Shown here: in pieces, positions 45,875 through 55,703 of the stretch
Layout of the letters: each line of letters starts with the position of its first letter
How positions within the stretch are numbered: position 1 is the stretch's first letter
NCBI RefSeq assembly: GCF_000733775.1
Contig: NZ_JPOE01000002.1
Span: 1,302,001 to 1,366,000 of the forward strand
Length of the DNA stretch: 64,000 nucleotides
Source of the DNA: Thiomonas sp. FB-Cd
Lineage (GTDB): Bacteria; Pseudomonadota; Gammaproteobacteria; Burkholderiales; Burkholderiaceae_C
Direction: 5' to 3'
The notes under the pieces: model-generated
The model's database searches: none
What the model saw: the letters and a program-made list of their open reading frames with translations, nothing else
Told to the model about the DNA's origin: nothing
Position numbers and translations under genes: made by a program

Positions 45875-46360
45875 TCACACGCCGGGTTTCAGGGGTGCTG
45901 CGGCGCCCGGCTTCCATACGCCGGAAAGGCGCCATTGGGCGGATTCGGCCGTCACGGTGTAGCGCACCGCGTCCGTGACGGCTCGGCCGACATAGCGACC
46001 AAGGGCCACACGGTGCAGCGTGAGGTGCAGATCGCGACCGGGCGCATAGGGGTGGCGCAGGCGCAACGAAATCACGGCGTCGCGCACGGCAGGCTCGAGT
46101 TCGACGGTCAGCGCCTGCCCTGTCTGGTCCACCTGGCCCTGCAGGTGCATGGCCCGGGCGTGCAACTCCTTGTCAATGTTGATGCCGACCTCAAGACCCT
46201 TGGTGTAGTAATGGTCCGTGACGACGCTGTCGGCGTGGGTGAACGCAATCGACACGGTGACGAGGCTGGCCACGACCACACTGCCGGGCAGCCCGATGAG
46301 GATCCAGGGCCAGGGCTCTTTCCACCAGGGCTTGGAGGGGAGTGTTTGCGAACTGTGCAT
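45875..46360 (-). CDS. ccoH: FixH/CcoH-like cbb3 assembly protein
   Basis: The 161-residue protein has one N-terminal membrane helix (about 15-38) after KPWWKEPWPW, and a periplasmic Ig-like beta domain with VVTDHYYTKGLEVGINI. FixH/CcoH stabilises the cbb3 complex during assembly. It starts 28 bases after ccoG, at 46360 with AAGGAC upstream. Confidence 0.88.
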   Translation of the reverse strand: MHSSQTLPSKPWWKEPWPWILIGLPGSVVVASLVTVSIAFTHADSVVTDHYYTKGLEVGINIDKELHARAMHLQGQVDQTGQALTVELEPAVRDAVISLRLRHPYAPGRDLHLTLHRVALGRYVGRAVTDAVRYTVTAESAQWRLSGVWKPGAAAPLKPGV

Positions 46361-46388
46361 GCTTGGGTGTCCTTGCGTTTTTCGGCCC

Positions 46389-47813
46389 TCAGGGCACGAT
46401 GAATGTGGTGCCGGTATGCACGACGACGGACTTGCCATTTTCCGAGCGTGCCGTAATCACGATCTTGTACACGCCCTGATGCGCCTCGTCCTCCGGTATC
46501 GTGACTTCCAGCGGCCGCAGCAGATTGGTCGAGGCGCCAATCTCCACGACGTCATTCGGCTTGAGGATGCTCACCCCCGGCAGGCCCGTGACCTCGAAGC
46601 GGATGCGCCGCGGCGTGTTCGAGGCGTTCATCAACTGAACCTGGTAGACGTTTTCCAGCAAGTCGCCCGGGATCTCGCGCGAAAGCACGCGGCGGTCGCG
46701 CATGACGTTGAGCTTGATGGGTTCGCGCATGGCCAGGCCGCCCACGAAGATGCTCACCATGACGGCAAGGATGCCCGTGTAGATCAGCACGCGCGGGCGC
46801 AGCAGGTGGGCCCATTGCTCGGCCTTGGTCCAGCGCTTCTCGATGGCATTCTCGCTGGAGTAGCGGATGAGCCCGCGCGGCGTGTTGAGCTTGTCCATCA
46901 CCTGATCGCAGGCGTCGATGCACGCGCCGCACCCGATGCACATGTATTGCAGGCCCTCGCGGATGTCGATTCCGGTGGGGCAGACCTGCACACAGATCGA
47001 GCAGTCCACGCAGTCGCCCTTGCCCTGCTCGCGCGCCGGCACGTCCTTCTTGCGCTTGCCTCGCGGCTCGCCGCGCACCGGGTCGTAGCTGACGATGAGC
47101 GTATCGCGGTCGAACATGACCGATTGGAAGCGTGCGTACGGACACATGTACTTGCACACCTGTTCGCGCATGAAGCCGGCGTTGCCATACGTGGCGAAGG
47201 CGTAGAACAGGATCCAGAACGTTTCCCAGCCGCCAAGACTCCAGGCGACGACCTCTTGGGTGAGGGTATGGATCGCCGTGAAGTAGCCGACGAACGTGAA
47301 GCCCGTCCACAACGCCAGCGCGATCCAAAGGCCGTGCTTGATGGCCTTGCGTGCGAACTTTCGCATGCTCATCGGCTGCGAGTCCAGACGAATGCGCGCC
47401 AGGCGATCGCCCTCCACCTTGGACTCGATCCACATGAAGATTTCGGTGTAAACCGTCTGCGGGCACGCATAGCCGCAGAACAGGCGCCCGGCAATGGCGG
47501 TAAACAGGAACAGGCCGTAGGCGGCGATGATCAGCAGCAACGCAAGAAAAATGACGTCCTGCGGCCACAGGATCAGGCCAAAAAAGTAAAACTTGCGCTG
47601 CGCCACGTCCAGCAGCACGGCCTGGCGCCCGTCCCAGCGCAGCCAGGGCAGACCATAGAAGATGATCTGCGTCAACCACACCATGATCCAGCGCCAGTTG
47701 GCAAAAAAGCCCTGGACGGAGCGCGCGTAGATTTTTCTGCGTGCTTCGTAAAGCACCTCTTCCGTAGCCTGCAGATCAGCCTGGGTGTTGCCGGGGGCCG
47801 GGGCGTCCATCAA
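46389..47813 (-). CDS. ccoG: CcoG/FixG polyferredoxin, cbb3 assembly
   Basis: The 474-residue membrane protein has about five helices and two 4Fe-4S motifs in CVDCSICVQVCPTGIDI and CIGCGACIDACDQV, with conserved CPQTVYTEIF. CcoG reduces copper for cbb3 maturation. The C-terminus is a periplasmic Ig-like domain. It is preceded by a terminator after ccoP, so its transcription may be partly separate. Confidence 0.95.
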   Translation of the reverse strand: MMDAPAPGNTQADLQATEEVLYEARRKIYARSVQGFFANWRWIMVWLTQIIFYGLPWLRWDGRQAVLLDVAQRKFYFFGLILWPQDVIFLALLLIIAAYGLFLFTAIAGRLFCGYACPQTVYTEIFMWIESKVEGDRLARIRLDSQPMSMRKFARKAIKHGLWIALALWTGFTFVGYFTAIHTLTQEVVAWSLGGWETFWILFYAFATYGNAGFMREQVCKYMCPYARFQSVMFDRDTLIVSYDPVRGEPRGKRKKDVPAREQGKGDCVDCSICVQVCPTGIDIREGLQYMCIGCGACIDACDQVMDKLNTPRGLIRYSSENAIEKRWTKAEQWAHLLRPRVLIYTGILAVMVSIFVGGLAMREPIKLNVMRDRRVLSREIPGDLLENVYQVQLMNASNTPRRIRFEVTGLPGVSILKPNDVVEIGASTNLLRPLEVTIPEDEAHQGVYKIVITARSENGKSVVVHTGTTFIVP

Positions 47814-47833
47814 ATTCTCTCAACTCAACTGCA

Positions 47834-47858
47834 AAAAGCCCCGAGCAGGCTCGGGGAA
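47834..47858 (-). terminator. Terminator after ccoP
   Basis: Read on the minus strand, CCCCGAGC and GCTCGGGG form a perfect eight-base-pair stem (47841-47858), followed by CTTTTTG. It lies about 55 bases after the ccoP stop and before ccoG, so it can cap the ccoNOQP transcript, perhaps with read-through to ccoG. Confidence 0.8.
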
Positions 47859-47910
47859 TGAAGGGCTTGCTGCCGCACGCGGCGGCCGCAACGATCGCGA
47901 TGGCGTTGCA

Positions 47911-48858
47911 TCAGGGGCTCGCCGTGCTGACCTTCTGGCCATGGCTCAGGCCATACACGTACGCCGCCAGAACATGGATCTTCTCCGGCTCGAGGTTGTT
48001 CTTCTGCGCCGGCATATGGCCGTTGCGACCATCCTGGATCGTCTGCTCGATGGTTTGCAGATTTGAGCCGAACAGCCAGTACTGGTCGGTCAGATTGGGC
48101 GCCCCGAGCATCTGGTTGCCGGTGCCGCCGGCTCCGTGGCACCCGGCGCAGGCCGTGGCAAACAGGGGCTTGCCCTTGGCCGCCAAGGCCGCGTCATGGC
48201 TCAGGCCCGAAAGACTGCGCACGTAATTGGCCACGGCCACCACGCCGCCCTGACCCCCGATGGCCGCGGCCATCGGGGGCATCATGCCCTGGCGGCCTTC
48301 GGTGATGGTCTGCACGACGGTGTCGGGCTGATTGCCGTACAGCCAGCTCTTCTCCCCCGGCGCGGTCAGGTTGGGAAAGCCCTTGGAACCCCCCGCATCC
48401 GAGCCGTGGCATTGCGCACAATACGTCAGGAACATGCGCTGGCCGGTTGCCATGGCCTGCGGGTTCTTCGCCAGATCGGGAATGGAGGTCTTCATGTACT
48501 GCGCATAGATCGGCTCAATGCGCTTTTCATACGCCGCCGACTCGGCCTGGTACATCCTTGCACTCGTGAAGCCCAGCGTACCGTTCCAGAACGCCAGTCC
48601 CGGGTACAGGATCAGATAGACGATGGCGAAGACCAGGGTGAGGATGAACAATCCCATCCACCACCGCGGCAGCGGATTGTTGAACTCCTGCAGATCGCCA
48701 TCCCACACGTGGCCGGTGGTGGCGATCACCTGGCCTTCCTTGTTGCGAAAGACGGTCTGCTTGGCCGTTCCGCGCAGGAACAGGAAAAGGCCGATGATCG
48801 ATACGATCGTCACGCCACCGATCCAATAGGCCCAGCCAGGCGAAGTAAACTGGTTCAT
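47911..48858 (-). CDS. ccoP: cbb3 oxidase subunit III, dihaem cytochrome CcoP
   Basis: The 315-residue subunit has membrane helices (about 10-28 and 70-90) and two periplasmic cytochrome c domains with CAQCHG and CAGCHG haem motifs. It passes electrons toward CcoO and CcoN. It begins three bases after ccoQ, so all four structural genes are tightly linked. Confidence 0.96.
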   Translation of the reverse strand: MNQFTSPGWAYWIGGVTIVSIIGLFLFLRGTAKQTVFRNKEGQVIATTGHVWDGDLQEFNNPLPRWWMGLFILTLVFAIVYLILYPGLAFWNGTLGFTSARMYQAESAAYEKRIEPIYAQYMKTSIPDLAKNPQAMATGQRMFLTYCAQCHGSDAGGSKGFPNLTAPGEKSWLYGNQPDTVVQTITEGRQGMMPPMAAAIGGQGGVVAVANYVRSLSGLSHDAALAAKGKPLFATACAGCHGAGGTGNQMLGAPNLTDQYWLFGSNLQTIEQTIQDGRNGHMPAQKNNLEPEKIHVLAAYVYGLSHGQKVSTASP

Positions 48859-48861
48859 GGT

Positions 48862-49038
48862 TCAGATCCTCGTTTTGTCGTCGCCGCGCACGTCCGGCGG
48901 AGTCGAAGAGTCCAGGAAGGGAATCATCCCGTCCTGCTCGTGTTTTTTCTTGAACCGCGGGGAGTACGCCGCCCACACGATGGCTGCAAAAGCCACCACG
49001 ACGAGCACCGTGAATGCAGCTCCGATCATCCCGGACAT
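48862..49038 (-). CDS. ccoQ: cbb3 oxidase subunit CcoQ
   Basis: The 58-residue peptide has one membrane helix (AFTVLVVVAFAAIVWAAYS) and a charged C-terminal end (RFKKKHEQDG). CcoQ stabilises the complex. ATG at 49038 has GGAGG five bases upstream; the longer upstream reading overlaps ccoO and is not used. It lies in its invariant place between ccoO and ccoP. Confidence 0.88.
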   Translation of the reverse strand: MSGMIGAAFTVLVVVAFAAIVWAAYSPRFKKKHEQDGMIPFLDSSTPPDVRGDDKTRI

Positions 49039-49048
49039 CGCCGCCTCC

Positions 49049-49675
49049 TCACTGGTGAATGTTGGATAGGGCCAAACCCAGACCCTGCAGGTAGGCAATC
49101 AGGGCGTCTTCCTTGGTCTTGCCTTGTAGCTGCGCGGGTGCGGCGGCGATTTCGGCGTCCGTATACGGCACGCCCAGGACCCGCAACGCACGCATCTTGT
49201 CCTGGATCATGTCGGCCCCCGCGGGCTCATGCTGAAGCCAGGGGTACGCGGGCATGATGCTCTCGGGCACGACATCGCGCGGCTCGCGCAGATGGATGCG
49301 CTGCCACTCATCGGAGTACTTGCCACCCACGCGCGCCAGATCCGGTCCGTTGCGCTTGCTGCCCCACTGGAAGGGGTGGTCGTACACCGACTCGCCGGCC
49401 ACCGAGTAGTGCCCATAGCGCTCGACCTCGGCGCGCAGCGGGCGAATCATCTGCGAATGGCAGAGATAGCACCCCTCGGAGACGTACACGTCACGCCCTT
49501 CAAGCTGCAGCGCAGTGTAGGGTTTGACGCCGGGGATCGGCTCCGTGGTGGCCTTGTCGAAGAACATCGGCACCAGTTGCACGAAGCCCGCGATGCTGAC
49601 GACGATCGCAATGAGCACGATCATCAGCCCAGCGTTCTTTTCGATGCTCTCGTGGTTGAATTTCAAAGCGGCCAT
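49049..49675 (-). CDS. ccoO: cbb3 oxidase subunit II, monohaem cytochrome CcoO
   Basis: The 208-residue subunit has an N-terminal membrane helix (about 15-35) and one haem c motif [12 protein letters not shown], with Met ligand region [10 protein letters not shown]. It starts 33 bases after ccoN. Confidence 0.96.
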   Translation of the reverse strand: MAALKFNHESIEKNAGLMIVLIAIVVSIAGFVQLVPMFFDKATTEPIPGVKPYTALQLEGRDVYVSEGCYLCHSQMIRPLRAEVERYGHYSVAGESVYDHPFQWGSKRNGPDLARVGGKYSDEWQRIHLREPRDVVPESIMPAYPWLQHEPAGADMIQDKMRALRVLGVPYTDAEIAAAPAQLQGKTKEDALIAYLQGLGLALSNIHQ

Positions 49676-49708
49676 GATGGCGTCTCTCCTATGTGTCGGT
49701 TCTGGGCA

Positions 49709-51154
49709 TCAGGCATGAGCGCCGGCCAGCGCAGGCACGGGGGCGTCAACGGCCTCACCCTGGCGGATCGTGCGGTAGGCGTTGTAGACCATGAGGGTCA
49801 TGCCGAACAGATAGATCACACCACCGAGGAGACGGATGTAATACAGGGGCTTCACCGCCACGATGCTCTCGATGAAGCTGTAGGTCAGCGTGCCGTCCGG
49901 CTGCATGGCGCGCCACATCAGGCCTTCGGTCACCCCGGCCACCCACATGGAGGCGATGTACAGCACGACGCCGATGGTCGCCGTCCAGAAATGCCACTCG
50001 ATGAGGCGCTTGCTCCACATCTGCGTCTGACCCCAAAGGCGCGGAATCATGTAGTACAGGCTGCCCATGGTGATCATCCCCACCCAGCCCATCGCCCCGG
50101 AGTGCACATGGCCAATGATCCAGTCCGTGTAGTGGCCAAGAGCGCTGACGGTCTTGATCGACAGCATCGGTCCCTCAAACGTGGACATGCCGTAGAAGGA
50201 CAGCGCGGTGATGAGGAACTTCAGGATCGGATCGTCACGCAGCTTGTGCCACGCACCCGACAGCGTCATGATCCCGTTGATCATGCCGCCCCAGCTTGGC
50301 GCCAGCAGAATCAGGGAAAACACCATGCCCAGCGACTGCGCCCAGTCCGGCAGCGCGGTGTACAGCAGATGGTGGGGGCCGGCCCACATGTACACGAACG
50401 TCAGCGCCCAGAAGTGGACAATGGACAGCCGGTAGGAATAGATCGGACGCTCGGCCTGCTTGGGGATGAAGTAATACATCATGCCCAGGAATGACACGGT
50501 CAGGAAGAAGCCGACGGCATTGTGTCCATACCACCACTGGATCATCGCGTCCTGGGCTCCGGCATATGCCGAGTAGCTCTTGAACGACAGCAAGCTGATG
50601 GGCAGCTTGATGTTGTTGACGATATACAGAATCGCGATGGTGATGATGTACGCGCCGAAGAACCAGTTCGCCACATAGATGTGGGGGGTCTTGCGCTTGA
50701 ACACCGTGCCGAAGAAGACGATGGCATAGGCGACCCAGACCAGCACGATGAGCAGGCTGATCGGCCACTCCTGCTCGGCGTACTCCTTGCCACTCGTGAA
50801 CCCCAGCGGATACGTGACCGCGCACAGCACGATCACCGCGGTCCACCCCCAGAAGGTGAATTCCGCAAGCTTGGGCGCGAACAGGCGAACCTGACACGTG
50901 CGCTGCACGATGTAATAGGAGGTGGCGAACAGTGCGGTGCCGCCGAATCCGAAAATCACCCCATTGGTATGCACGGGCCGGATCCGGCCCCAGCTCAGCC
51001 AAGGCAGCCCGTAGGTCAAATCGGGCCAGATCAGCTGGGCCGCGATGACCGCGCCCACAAGCATGCCGACCACGGCCCAGACCAGGGTCATGACGGTGAA
51101 TTTTCGTATCACCCCGTAGTTATAAGTTTCCATTGTTATGGCTTGCGCACTCAT
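49709..51154 (-). CDS. ccoN: cbb3 oxidase catalytic subunit CcoN
   Basis: The 481-residue subunit has about twelve membrane helices and the haem-copper ligands, including the YGHNAVGFF region with a CuB-type histidine and HVHSGAMGW. It is the high-affinity oxygen-reducing core. ATG at 51154 follows a GGAG-type site; a longer reading to 51247 crosses the regulatory region. A perfect FNR box lies 67 bases upstream. Confidence 0.96.
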   Translation of the reverse strand: MSAQAITMETYNYGVIRKFTVMTLVWAVVGMLVGAVIAAQLIWPDLTYGLPWLSWGRIRPVHTNGVIFGFGGTALFATSYYIVQRTCQVRLFAPKLAEFTFWGWTAVIVLCAVTYPLGFTSGKEYAEQEWPISLLIVLVWVAYAIVFFGTVFKRKTPHIYVANWFFGAYIITIAILYIVNNIKLPISLLSFKSYSAYAGAQDAMIQWWYGHNAVGFFLTVSFLGMMYYFIPKQAERPIYSYRLSIVHFWALTFVYMWAGPHHLLYTALPDWAQSLGMVFSLILLAPSWGGMINGIMTLSGAWHKLRDDPILKFLITALSFYGMSTFEGPMLSIKTVSALGHYTDWIIGHVHSGAMGWVGMITMGSLYYMIPRLWGQTQMWSKRLIEWHFWTATIGVVLYIASMWVAGVTEGLMWRAMQPDGTLTYSFIESIVAVKPLYYIRLLGGVIYLFGMTLMVYNAYRTIRQGEAVDAPVPALAGAHA

Positions 51155-51220
51155 GTCATCTCCATCCAAGCGGGAATAGCAACGTTGGCAAGAAGGTAAT
51201 AGAGCCCATTGCGGTTGCGA

Positions 51221-51234
51221 TTGACTTGCGTCAA
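51221..51234 (-). promoter_or_regulatory. FNR box upstream of ccoN
   Basis: TTGAC-TTGC-GTCAA is a perfect dyad matching the FNR consensus TTGAT-N4-ATCAA at 8 of 10 positions. Its centre is 74 bases before the ccoN ATG, so a start site 41.5 bases downstream would give a leader of about 32 bases: a standard class II activation site. Confidence 0.75.
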
Positions 51235-51267
51235 GAGGTTTCGACATGTACCAAAATCACACGACTT

Positions 51268-51495
51268 TCAATGCGATTTTTGCGATGCGTCAGCTTGTTG
51301 CGCGGCATCGGGAACGTCCCCCTTGTGCTCGGTGGGGCGAGCAGCCGGCGGCCTGTCGTCATCCATCAAAATGGCATGCGCCGGGCCTTCCAGGTCATCG
51401 AACTGACCCTGGCGTGCCGCCCACCACAGCACCGCGACAATGCCCGCCACAACCAGCACGCTGATGGGAATGAGCACGATCAAGGCGCCTTCCAT
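51268..51495 (-). CDS. ccoS: cbb3 maturation protein CcoS
   Basis: The 75-residue protein has one membrane helix (VLIPISVLVVAGIVAVLWW) followed by the family motif ARQGQFDDLEGPAHAILMDD. CcoS is required to insert cofactors into cbb3. Its ATG overlaps the ccoI stop (TGATG), so it is coupled to ccoI. The Asp/Arg-rich tail is longer than the E. coli-like minimum but usual for the family. Confidence 0.9.
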   Translation of the reverse strand: MEGALIVLIPISVLVVAGIVAVLWWAARQGQFDDLEGPAHAILMDDDRPPAARPTEHKGDVPDAAQQADASQKSH

Positions 51496-54025
51496 CACGC
51501 CCTCTGCCGCTCGAACCAGGCCAGGCGGGCCGAATTGAGCACCACCAACAGCGACGACACGCTCATCCCCACCGCGGCCCATACGGGGGTGATGCGCCCG
51601 GCAATGGCCAACGGCACGAACACCGCGTTGTAGGCCACAGCCCACACCAGGTTCTGGCGCATGACGCGCTGCGCCTGGCGCGCCACACGCACCAGAAGCG
51701 GCAAGGCCCGCATGTCATCGAAGGCCAGCACGATATCGGCGCCGGCGCGCGCAATCGGCGCCGCGCTGGCGAAGCTGACCGAGACGTCCGCCGCCCCCAG
51801 CGTGGGCGCATCGTTGACCCCGTCGCCCACCATGGCCACACGCATGCCCTGCGCCTGCAAGCCGCGCACATGCGCGAGCTTGTCCTGCGGCAGCATCCCG
51901 GCCTGCACCGCTGCAACCCCCACCTGCGCGCCCCAGGCGCGTGCGCTCTCGGGGTTATCGCCGCTCAACAGTTCGAGACGCGCGCCACCTGCGCGCAGGC
52001 TATCCACGGCCTCGCGTGCGCCCGCGCGCAACTGCTCGGCGACTTCAATCACCGCCAGGCGTTCCCCCCGGCGGGCGCAACGCCCGCGTCCTGGGGCGGC
52101 GCCACACGCAGTTCAAGCACGCTGGCGCCAGCTTGTTGCGCAGCCACTGGCACCGGCTGCAACGGCTTGCCCAGCTGCAGCCGGCGCCCGTCGATCTGCG
52201 CCTCCACGCCCTGCCCTGGCCGCACCTGGATGTGCTGGGCGTGTGGCACGCTCACACCACGCTGCTTGGCGTGCGCGCACAAGGCCAGGGCCAGCGGGTG
52301 TTGCACACCCTGCTCGAGCGCTGCGGCCAGCGCCACGACGGTGTCCTCCCTCAGCCCGCTTTGCAGCCAGGTCACGCGCACGCTGTCGGCCACACCCGTG
52401 GTGAGGGTGCCCGTCTTGTCCAGAAGCCAGACGTCAATCCCGGCGACAGCGTCGAGCGCATGGCCCCGGGCAACGAGCACGCCAGCGCGCGAAAGCCGCG
52501 CGGTGGCTGCCGCCAAAGCGGCCGGGATCGCCAGCGACAGCGCACACGGACAGCTCACCACGAGCACCGCAATGACGGCCGGCACGATGCGCGAGGGGTC
52601 CAGCCACCACCACAGCAGCGCCGTGGCGCCCGCCAGGCTCAGCAGCACCAGGGTGAACCAGTGGGCGGCCGCATCGGCCAAGCGCGCTGCGCGCGGCTTG
52701 TGGGTCAAGGCGCCGTTCATCAAATCCACCATCTGGGCAATGCGCGTGCCCTGTCCGGCCGCCTCGGCGCGCACGAGAAGCGGCGAGTCAATGTTCATGC
52801 TTCCAGCCAGCACCCGGCTTGCAGCCGCCTTGAATACGGGGGCGCTCTCGCCAGTCAGCAAGGACTCGTTGGCATGGCTGCGCCCTTCCAGCACGACGCC
52901 GTCCACCGGGACAAGGCTGGCGCTGGGCACCTGCACCACGTCGCCGGCGCGCAGCCGGGTCACCGCAACGGTCTCCCACTCGCCACCCGCACCTTGCCGG
53001 CGCACGGCAGCCGGGAGCTGTTCGAGCAGTTCATCGGCGGCGTTCATGCTGCGATGGCGCAGGCTCGTCTCGATCAGCCGCGCCGTAAGCAGCAGGGCCA
53101 AAAACATCGTGACCGAGTCAAAATAGACCGGTCCCTGGCCGCGCACCACGCTGGCCACGCTGGCCCCAAACGCGCCCCACAAGCCCAGCACCACGGGCAC
53201 GTCCATGCCCAGGCGGCGCATGCGCCAGTCGCGCAGGCTTCCCGTGATGAATGGCCAGCCGGAAAACAGCAGGACGGGCAGCGTGATGGACAGGCTGGCC
53301 CAGTGAAAAATCGCCACTTCGGCTGCGCTCAGGCCTGCGGGATCGACGTAGCTCGGCCAGGCCAGCATCATCACCTGCATCATGGCCAGCCAGGCAACCA
53401 GCGTGCGCAGCACGGCCATGCGCGCGCTCTTGCGCTGTTGCGCCTCGCTGGCGTGGCGAACATTCGGCGCTGGCTTGTATCCGATGCGCGCCAGACCCTC
53501 GAGAATATCGCCAAGGTGCACCTGGCTGTCGTCCCACTCCACGAGCACACGACGTGTGGCGTAATTGACCGCCGCCGCGCGCACCCCGGGAATCGCGCGC
53601 AAGTGCCGCTCGATGAGCCATACGCAGGCGCCGCAGTGGATGCCCTCCACGGCCACCAGGCTGCGCCAGGAGCCACCACCCAGATCAGTGGCAAACGCAG
53701 CAAGAAATTCGCGGTCCGCAAGCGCCTGCCACTGCTCGCGCATGCGCGTGATGTCCTCCTCGGGCAGCGCCGGCAGGCCCACCGTGTCGCGCTTGTCGTA
53801 GTACGCGCACAAGCCCCCTTCGGCGATCACCTGCGCTGCAGCGGCGCAACCACCACAGCAAAAGTCGCGCCACTGGCCAGCCAGCATGGCGCGGATGGGT
53901 GGCTGGGGCAAGGGCGCGCCGCAGTGGTGGCAGGCGCCCTGCTGCTGCTCACCCGGATCTGGGAGGGCCAGAGGCGACGAGGGGACAGCCAGGACGGACT
54001 CAATCATGCGTCGCATGCTAGGCAA
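51495..54025 (-). pseudogene. ccoI: Copper-transporting P1B ATPase CcoI, split by a one-base frameshift
   Basis: The first frame (52049-54025, 658 aa) has the N-terminal Cys-rich region (CHHCG, FCCGGC), a metal-binding GIHCGACVW, the ion-path CPC motif (SCPCALSLA) and DKTGTLTTG. The second frame (51495-52052, 185 aa from GTG) has MVGDGVNDAP and the last two helices. One extra G in the run of six (C6 on the plus strand, 52064-52069) would join them as GGERLAVIEV and give about 843 residues, normal for CcoI. The two frames overlap by GTGA. The cause is unknown: real mutation, sequence error, phase variation or frameshifting. CcoI supplies copper to cbb3, so the loss would matter. The start at 54025 has nearby alternatives (54016, 54007). 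Confidence 0.85.
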
Positions 54026-54039
54026 GGCCTCGGCAAGCC

Positions 54040-54053
54040 GTCTTGCTTTGTAT
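54040..54053 (-). promoter_or_regulatory. FNR-like box before ccoI
   Basis: TTGCT-TTGT-ATCAA (plus-strand reading) matches the FNR consensus at 9 of 10 positions. It lies only 15 bases before the annotated ccoI start, too close for class II activation of that start, so either the start is further inside or the box acts otherwise. Confidence 0.4.
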
Positions 54054-54159
54054 CAAGATTTTTCGATATCGCTCGAAAAGTCACTGCGACAGGTGTCTCG
54101 CGCCCAGGGCGCGTTAACACGAATTACCCCGATGGCACAGACGAGTGACCCAGCCACTT

Positions 54160-54905
54160 ATGGAAATCAGCCCCGAGCAATTCGCCCTTGTCGAACATTG
54201 TTTGCCCAAGCAACGAGGCAACGTCAGCATGACCAATCTGCAAATCACCAGTGCCGTGCTGTAGGTGGCCGAACAGGGCTGCAAGTGGCACGGGCTTCCC
54301 AATCGGTGAGGCAACTGGCACACGCTGTACATGCGCATGCGGCGCTGGGCCAAGGCGAGCGTGCTGGACAAGGTGCTCGAAGAGCTGCAGCGCCAGCAGG
54401 CGGTGCGCATCAAGATCGAGGCGACCTCGCTGGACTGCACCAGCATCAAGGTGCATCCCGACGGCAATGGCGCTCTATAAAAACAGACCGCAATCCATCG
54501 GCAAGTCCAGCGGGGATGGAATACCAAAGGTCATCTGGTTGCTGCGGATGCTCGAGAGGCCATAACGTTTAGCCTGTCTCCCGGGCAGGCCCACGATGCG
54601 CCCGCGGGTAGGCAATTGCTTGGCACCCGGGGCCAACGAGCGGCCCCATTTACTTGCTGATGGACCGTGCTTATGAAGGCACTGAGACGCGCCAACTGGC
54701 CCCTGAACTTGGCTTCATCCCTGTGGCGCCGCCCATGAAGACGCCCATTGAGCCATGGGAGTACGACCGAGCGATGTACAAGCGCCGCAACGAAGTCGAG
54801 CGCCTGTTCCGGCGCATGTTCTCTCTGTTCGAAAAACTCGACGCGATGTTCCGCGGCCTCCTCAGCTTCGTGCTGGTGGTCGATGTGCTTCGCGGCTTTT
54901 GTTAA
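54160..54905 (+). pseudogene. Decayed IS5-family transposase
   Basis: The first frame starts MEISPEQFALVEHCLPKQRG. It is broken by in-frame stops (TAG after SAVL, TGA after LPNR and TAA after NGAL) and continues NTKGHLVAADAREAITFSLS with DDE-family features. After about 54640 the frame switches to MDRAYEGTETRQLAPELGFI and YKRRNEVERLFRRMFS, where relatives have a few more residues (RRLKGFRRIFS). Several stops and shifts mean the gene is inactive. No terminal inverted repeats were found. It marks the left edge of the PadR island. Confidence 0.8.
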
Positions 54906-55067
54906 CAGGACCTAGTCGAGTCGCTCGGCTTGGACACGCCCTGACAGCTTGGTTTCTGCCGAGCAGTCTGCCAGAGCAGCCGGCGGCATTGGCCGGCTGC
55001 GCCCGGCGGGACTGCGAACCTGACCCTTTCGTCAAGACCCGCTTGAAATTCTTGCATAAGGCATTAT

Positions 55068-55090
55068 GATATGTCTTATTAAGATATATC
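55068..55090. promoter_or_regulatory. PadR-type operator dyad
   Basis: Two 11-base arms, GATATGTCTTA (55068-55078) and TAAGATATATC (55080-55090), form an inverted repeat with one mismatch around a single T. It is AT-rich in a GC-rich region and ends 18 bases before the padR start, fitting autoregulation of padR and its downstream gene. Confidence 0.6.
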
Positions 55091-55108
55091 TATTAAGGAA
55101 CCATCGCA

Positions 55109-55666
55109 ATGCACTCTCCCAATCCTTCCGACAGCAACGGCTTCGGACGCTGCAGTGGCGCCGGCTTCGAACGCAACGCCGAAATGCCCGGTGGCTGCCA
55201 CGGCCGGCATGGCCGCCGCGGGCCGCGGATGTTCGACGCCGGCATGCTGCGCTACGTGGTGCTCAAGCACATCGCAGAGCAACCGCGTCACGGCTACGAC
55301 CTGATCAAGCTGCTGCAGGAACAGTCCGGCGGCCTCTACACCCCAAGCCCGGGGATGATCTACCCCATGCTCGCGATGCTTGAGGATCTGGGCCACGTTT
55401 CGGCGGACGCCGACGGCAACAAGAAGCTCTACACAATCACCGAGCAGGGACGCGAGTTTCTGCAGCAGAACCAGGCACTGGTCGCGGCCATCGAGGAACA
55501 GATCGCGGCCCGCCGCAGCGCTGGCGGGGAACAAATGCGCGAGCGGCTGCGGGCGCTGCGTGACACCATCTACGCCCGGGTGCGCGGACAGCAGCTTTCG
55601 CCGGAGCAGGTCCGGCAGATCGCATCCGTCCTCGACAGGGCGCTTGCGGAGATCCAGGCCCTCTGA
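55109..55666 (+). CDS. PadR-family transcriptional regulator
   Basis: The 185-residue protein has a Gly/His/Cys-rich N-terminal stretch (GFGRCSGAGFERNAEMPGGC), then a winged helix (LRYVVLKHIAEQPRHGYDLI, GMIYPMLAMLEDLGHVSADA) and a helical C-terminal region. It matches the PadR group often found beside DUF2202 genes and thought to respond to small molecules or metals. The upstream dyad is its likely operator. The N-terminal Cys/His stretch could bind metal (inference). A DUF2202 gene follows after 37 bases. Confidence 0.9.
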   Translation: MHSPNPSDSNGFGRCSGAGFERNAEMPGGCHGRHGRRGPRMFDAGMLRYVVLKHIAEQPRHGYDLIKLLQEQSGGLYTPSPGMIYPMLAMLEDLGHVSADADGNKKLYTITEQGREFLQQNQALVAAIEEQIAARRSAGGEQMRERLRALRDTIYARVRGQQLSPEQVRQIASVLDRALAEIQAL

Positions 55667-55703
55667 CAGCTAACCTGGCGACACGAATCAAAGGAGTTTC
55701 ACG

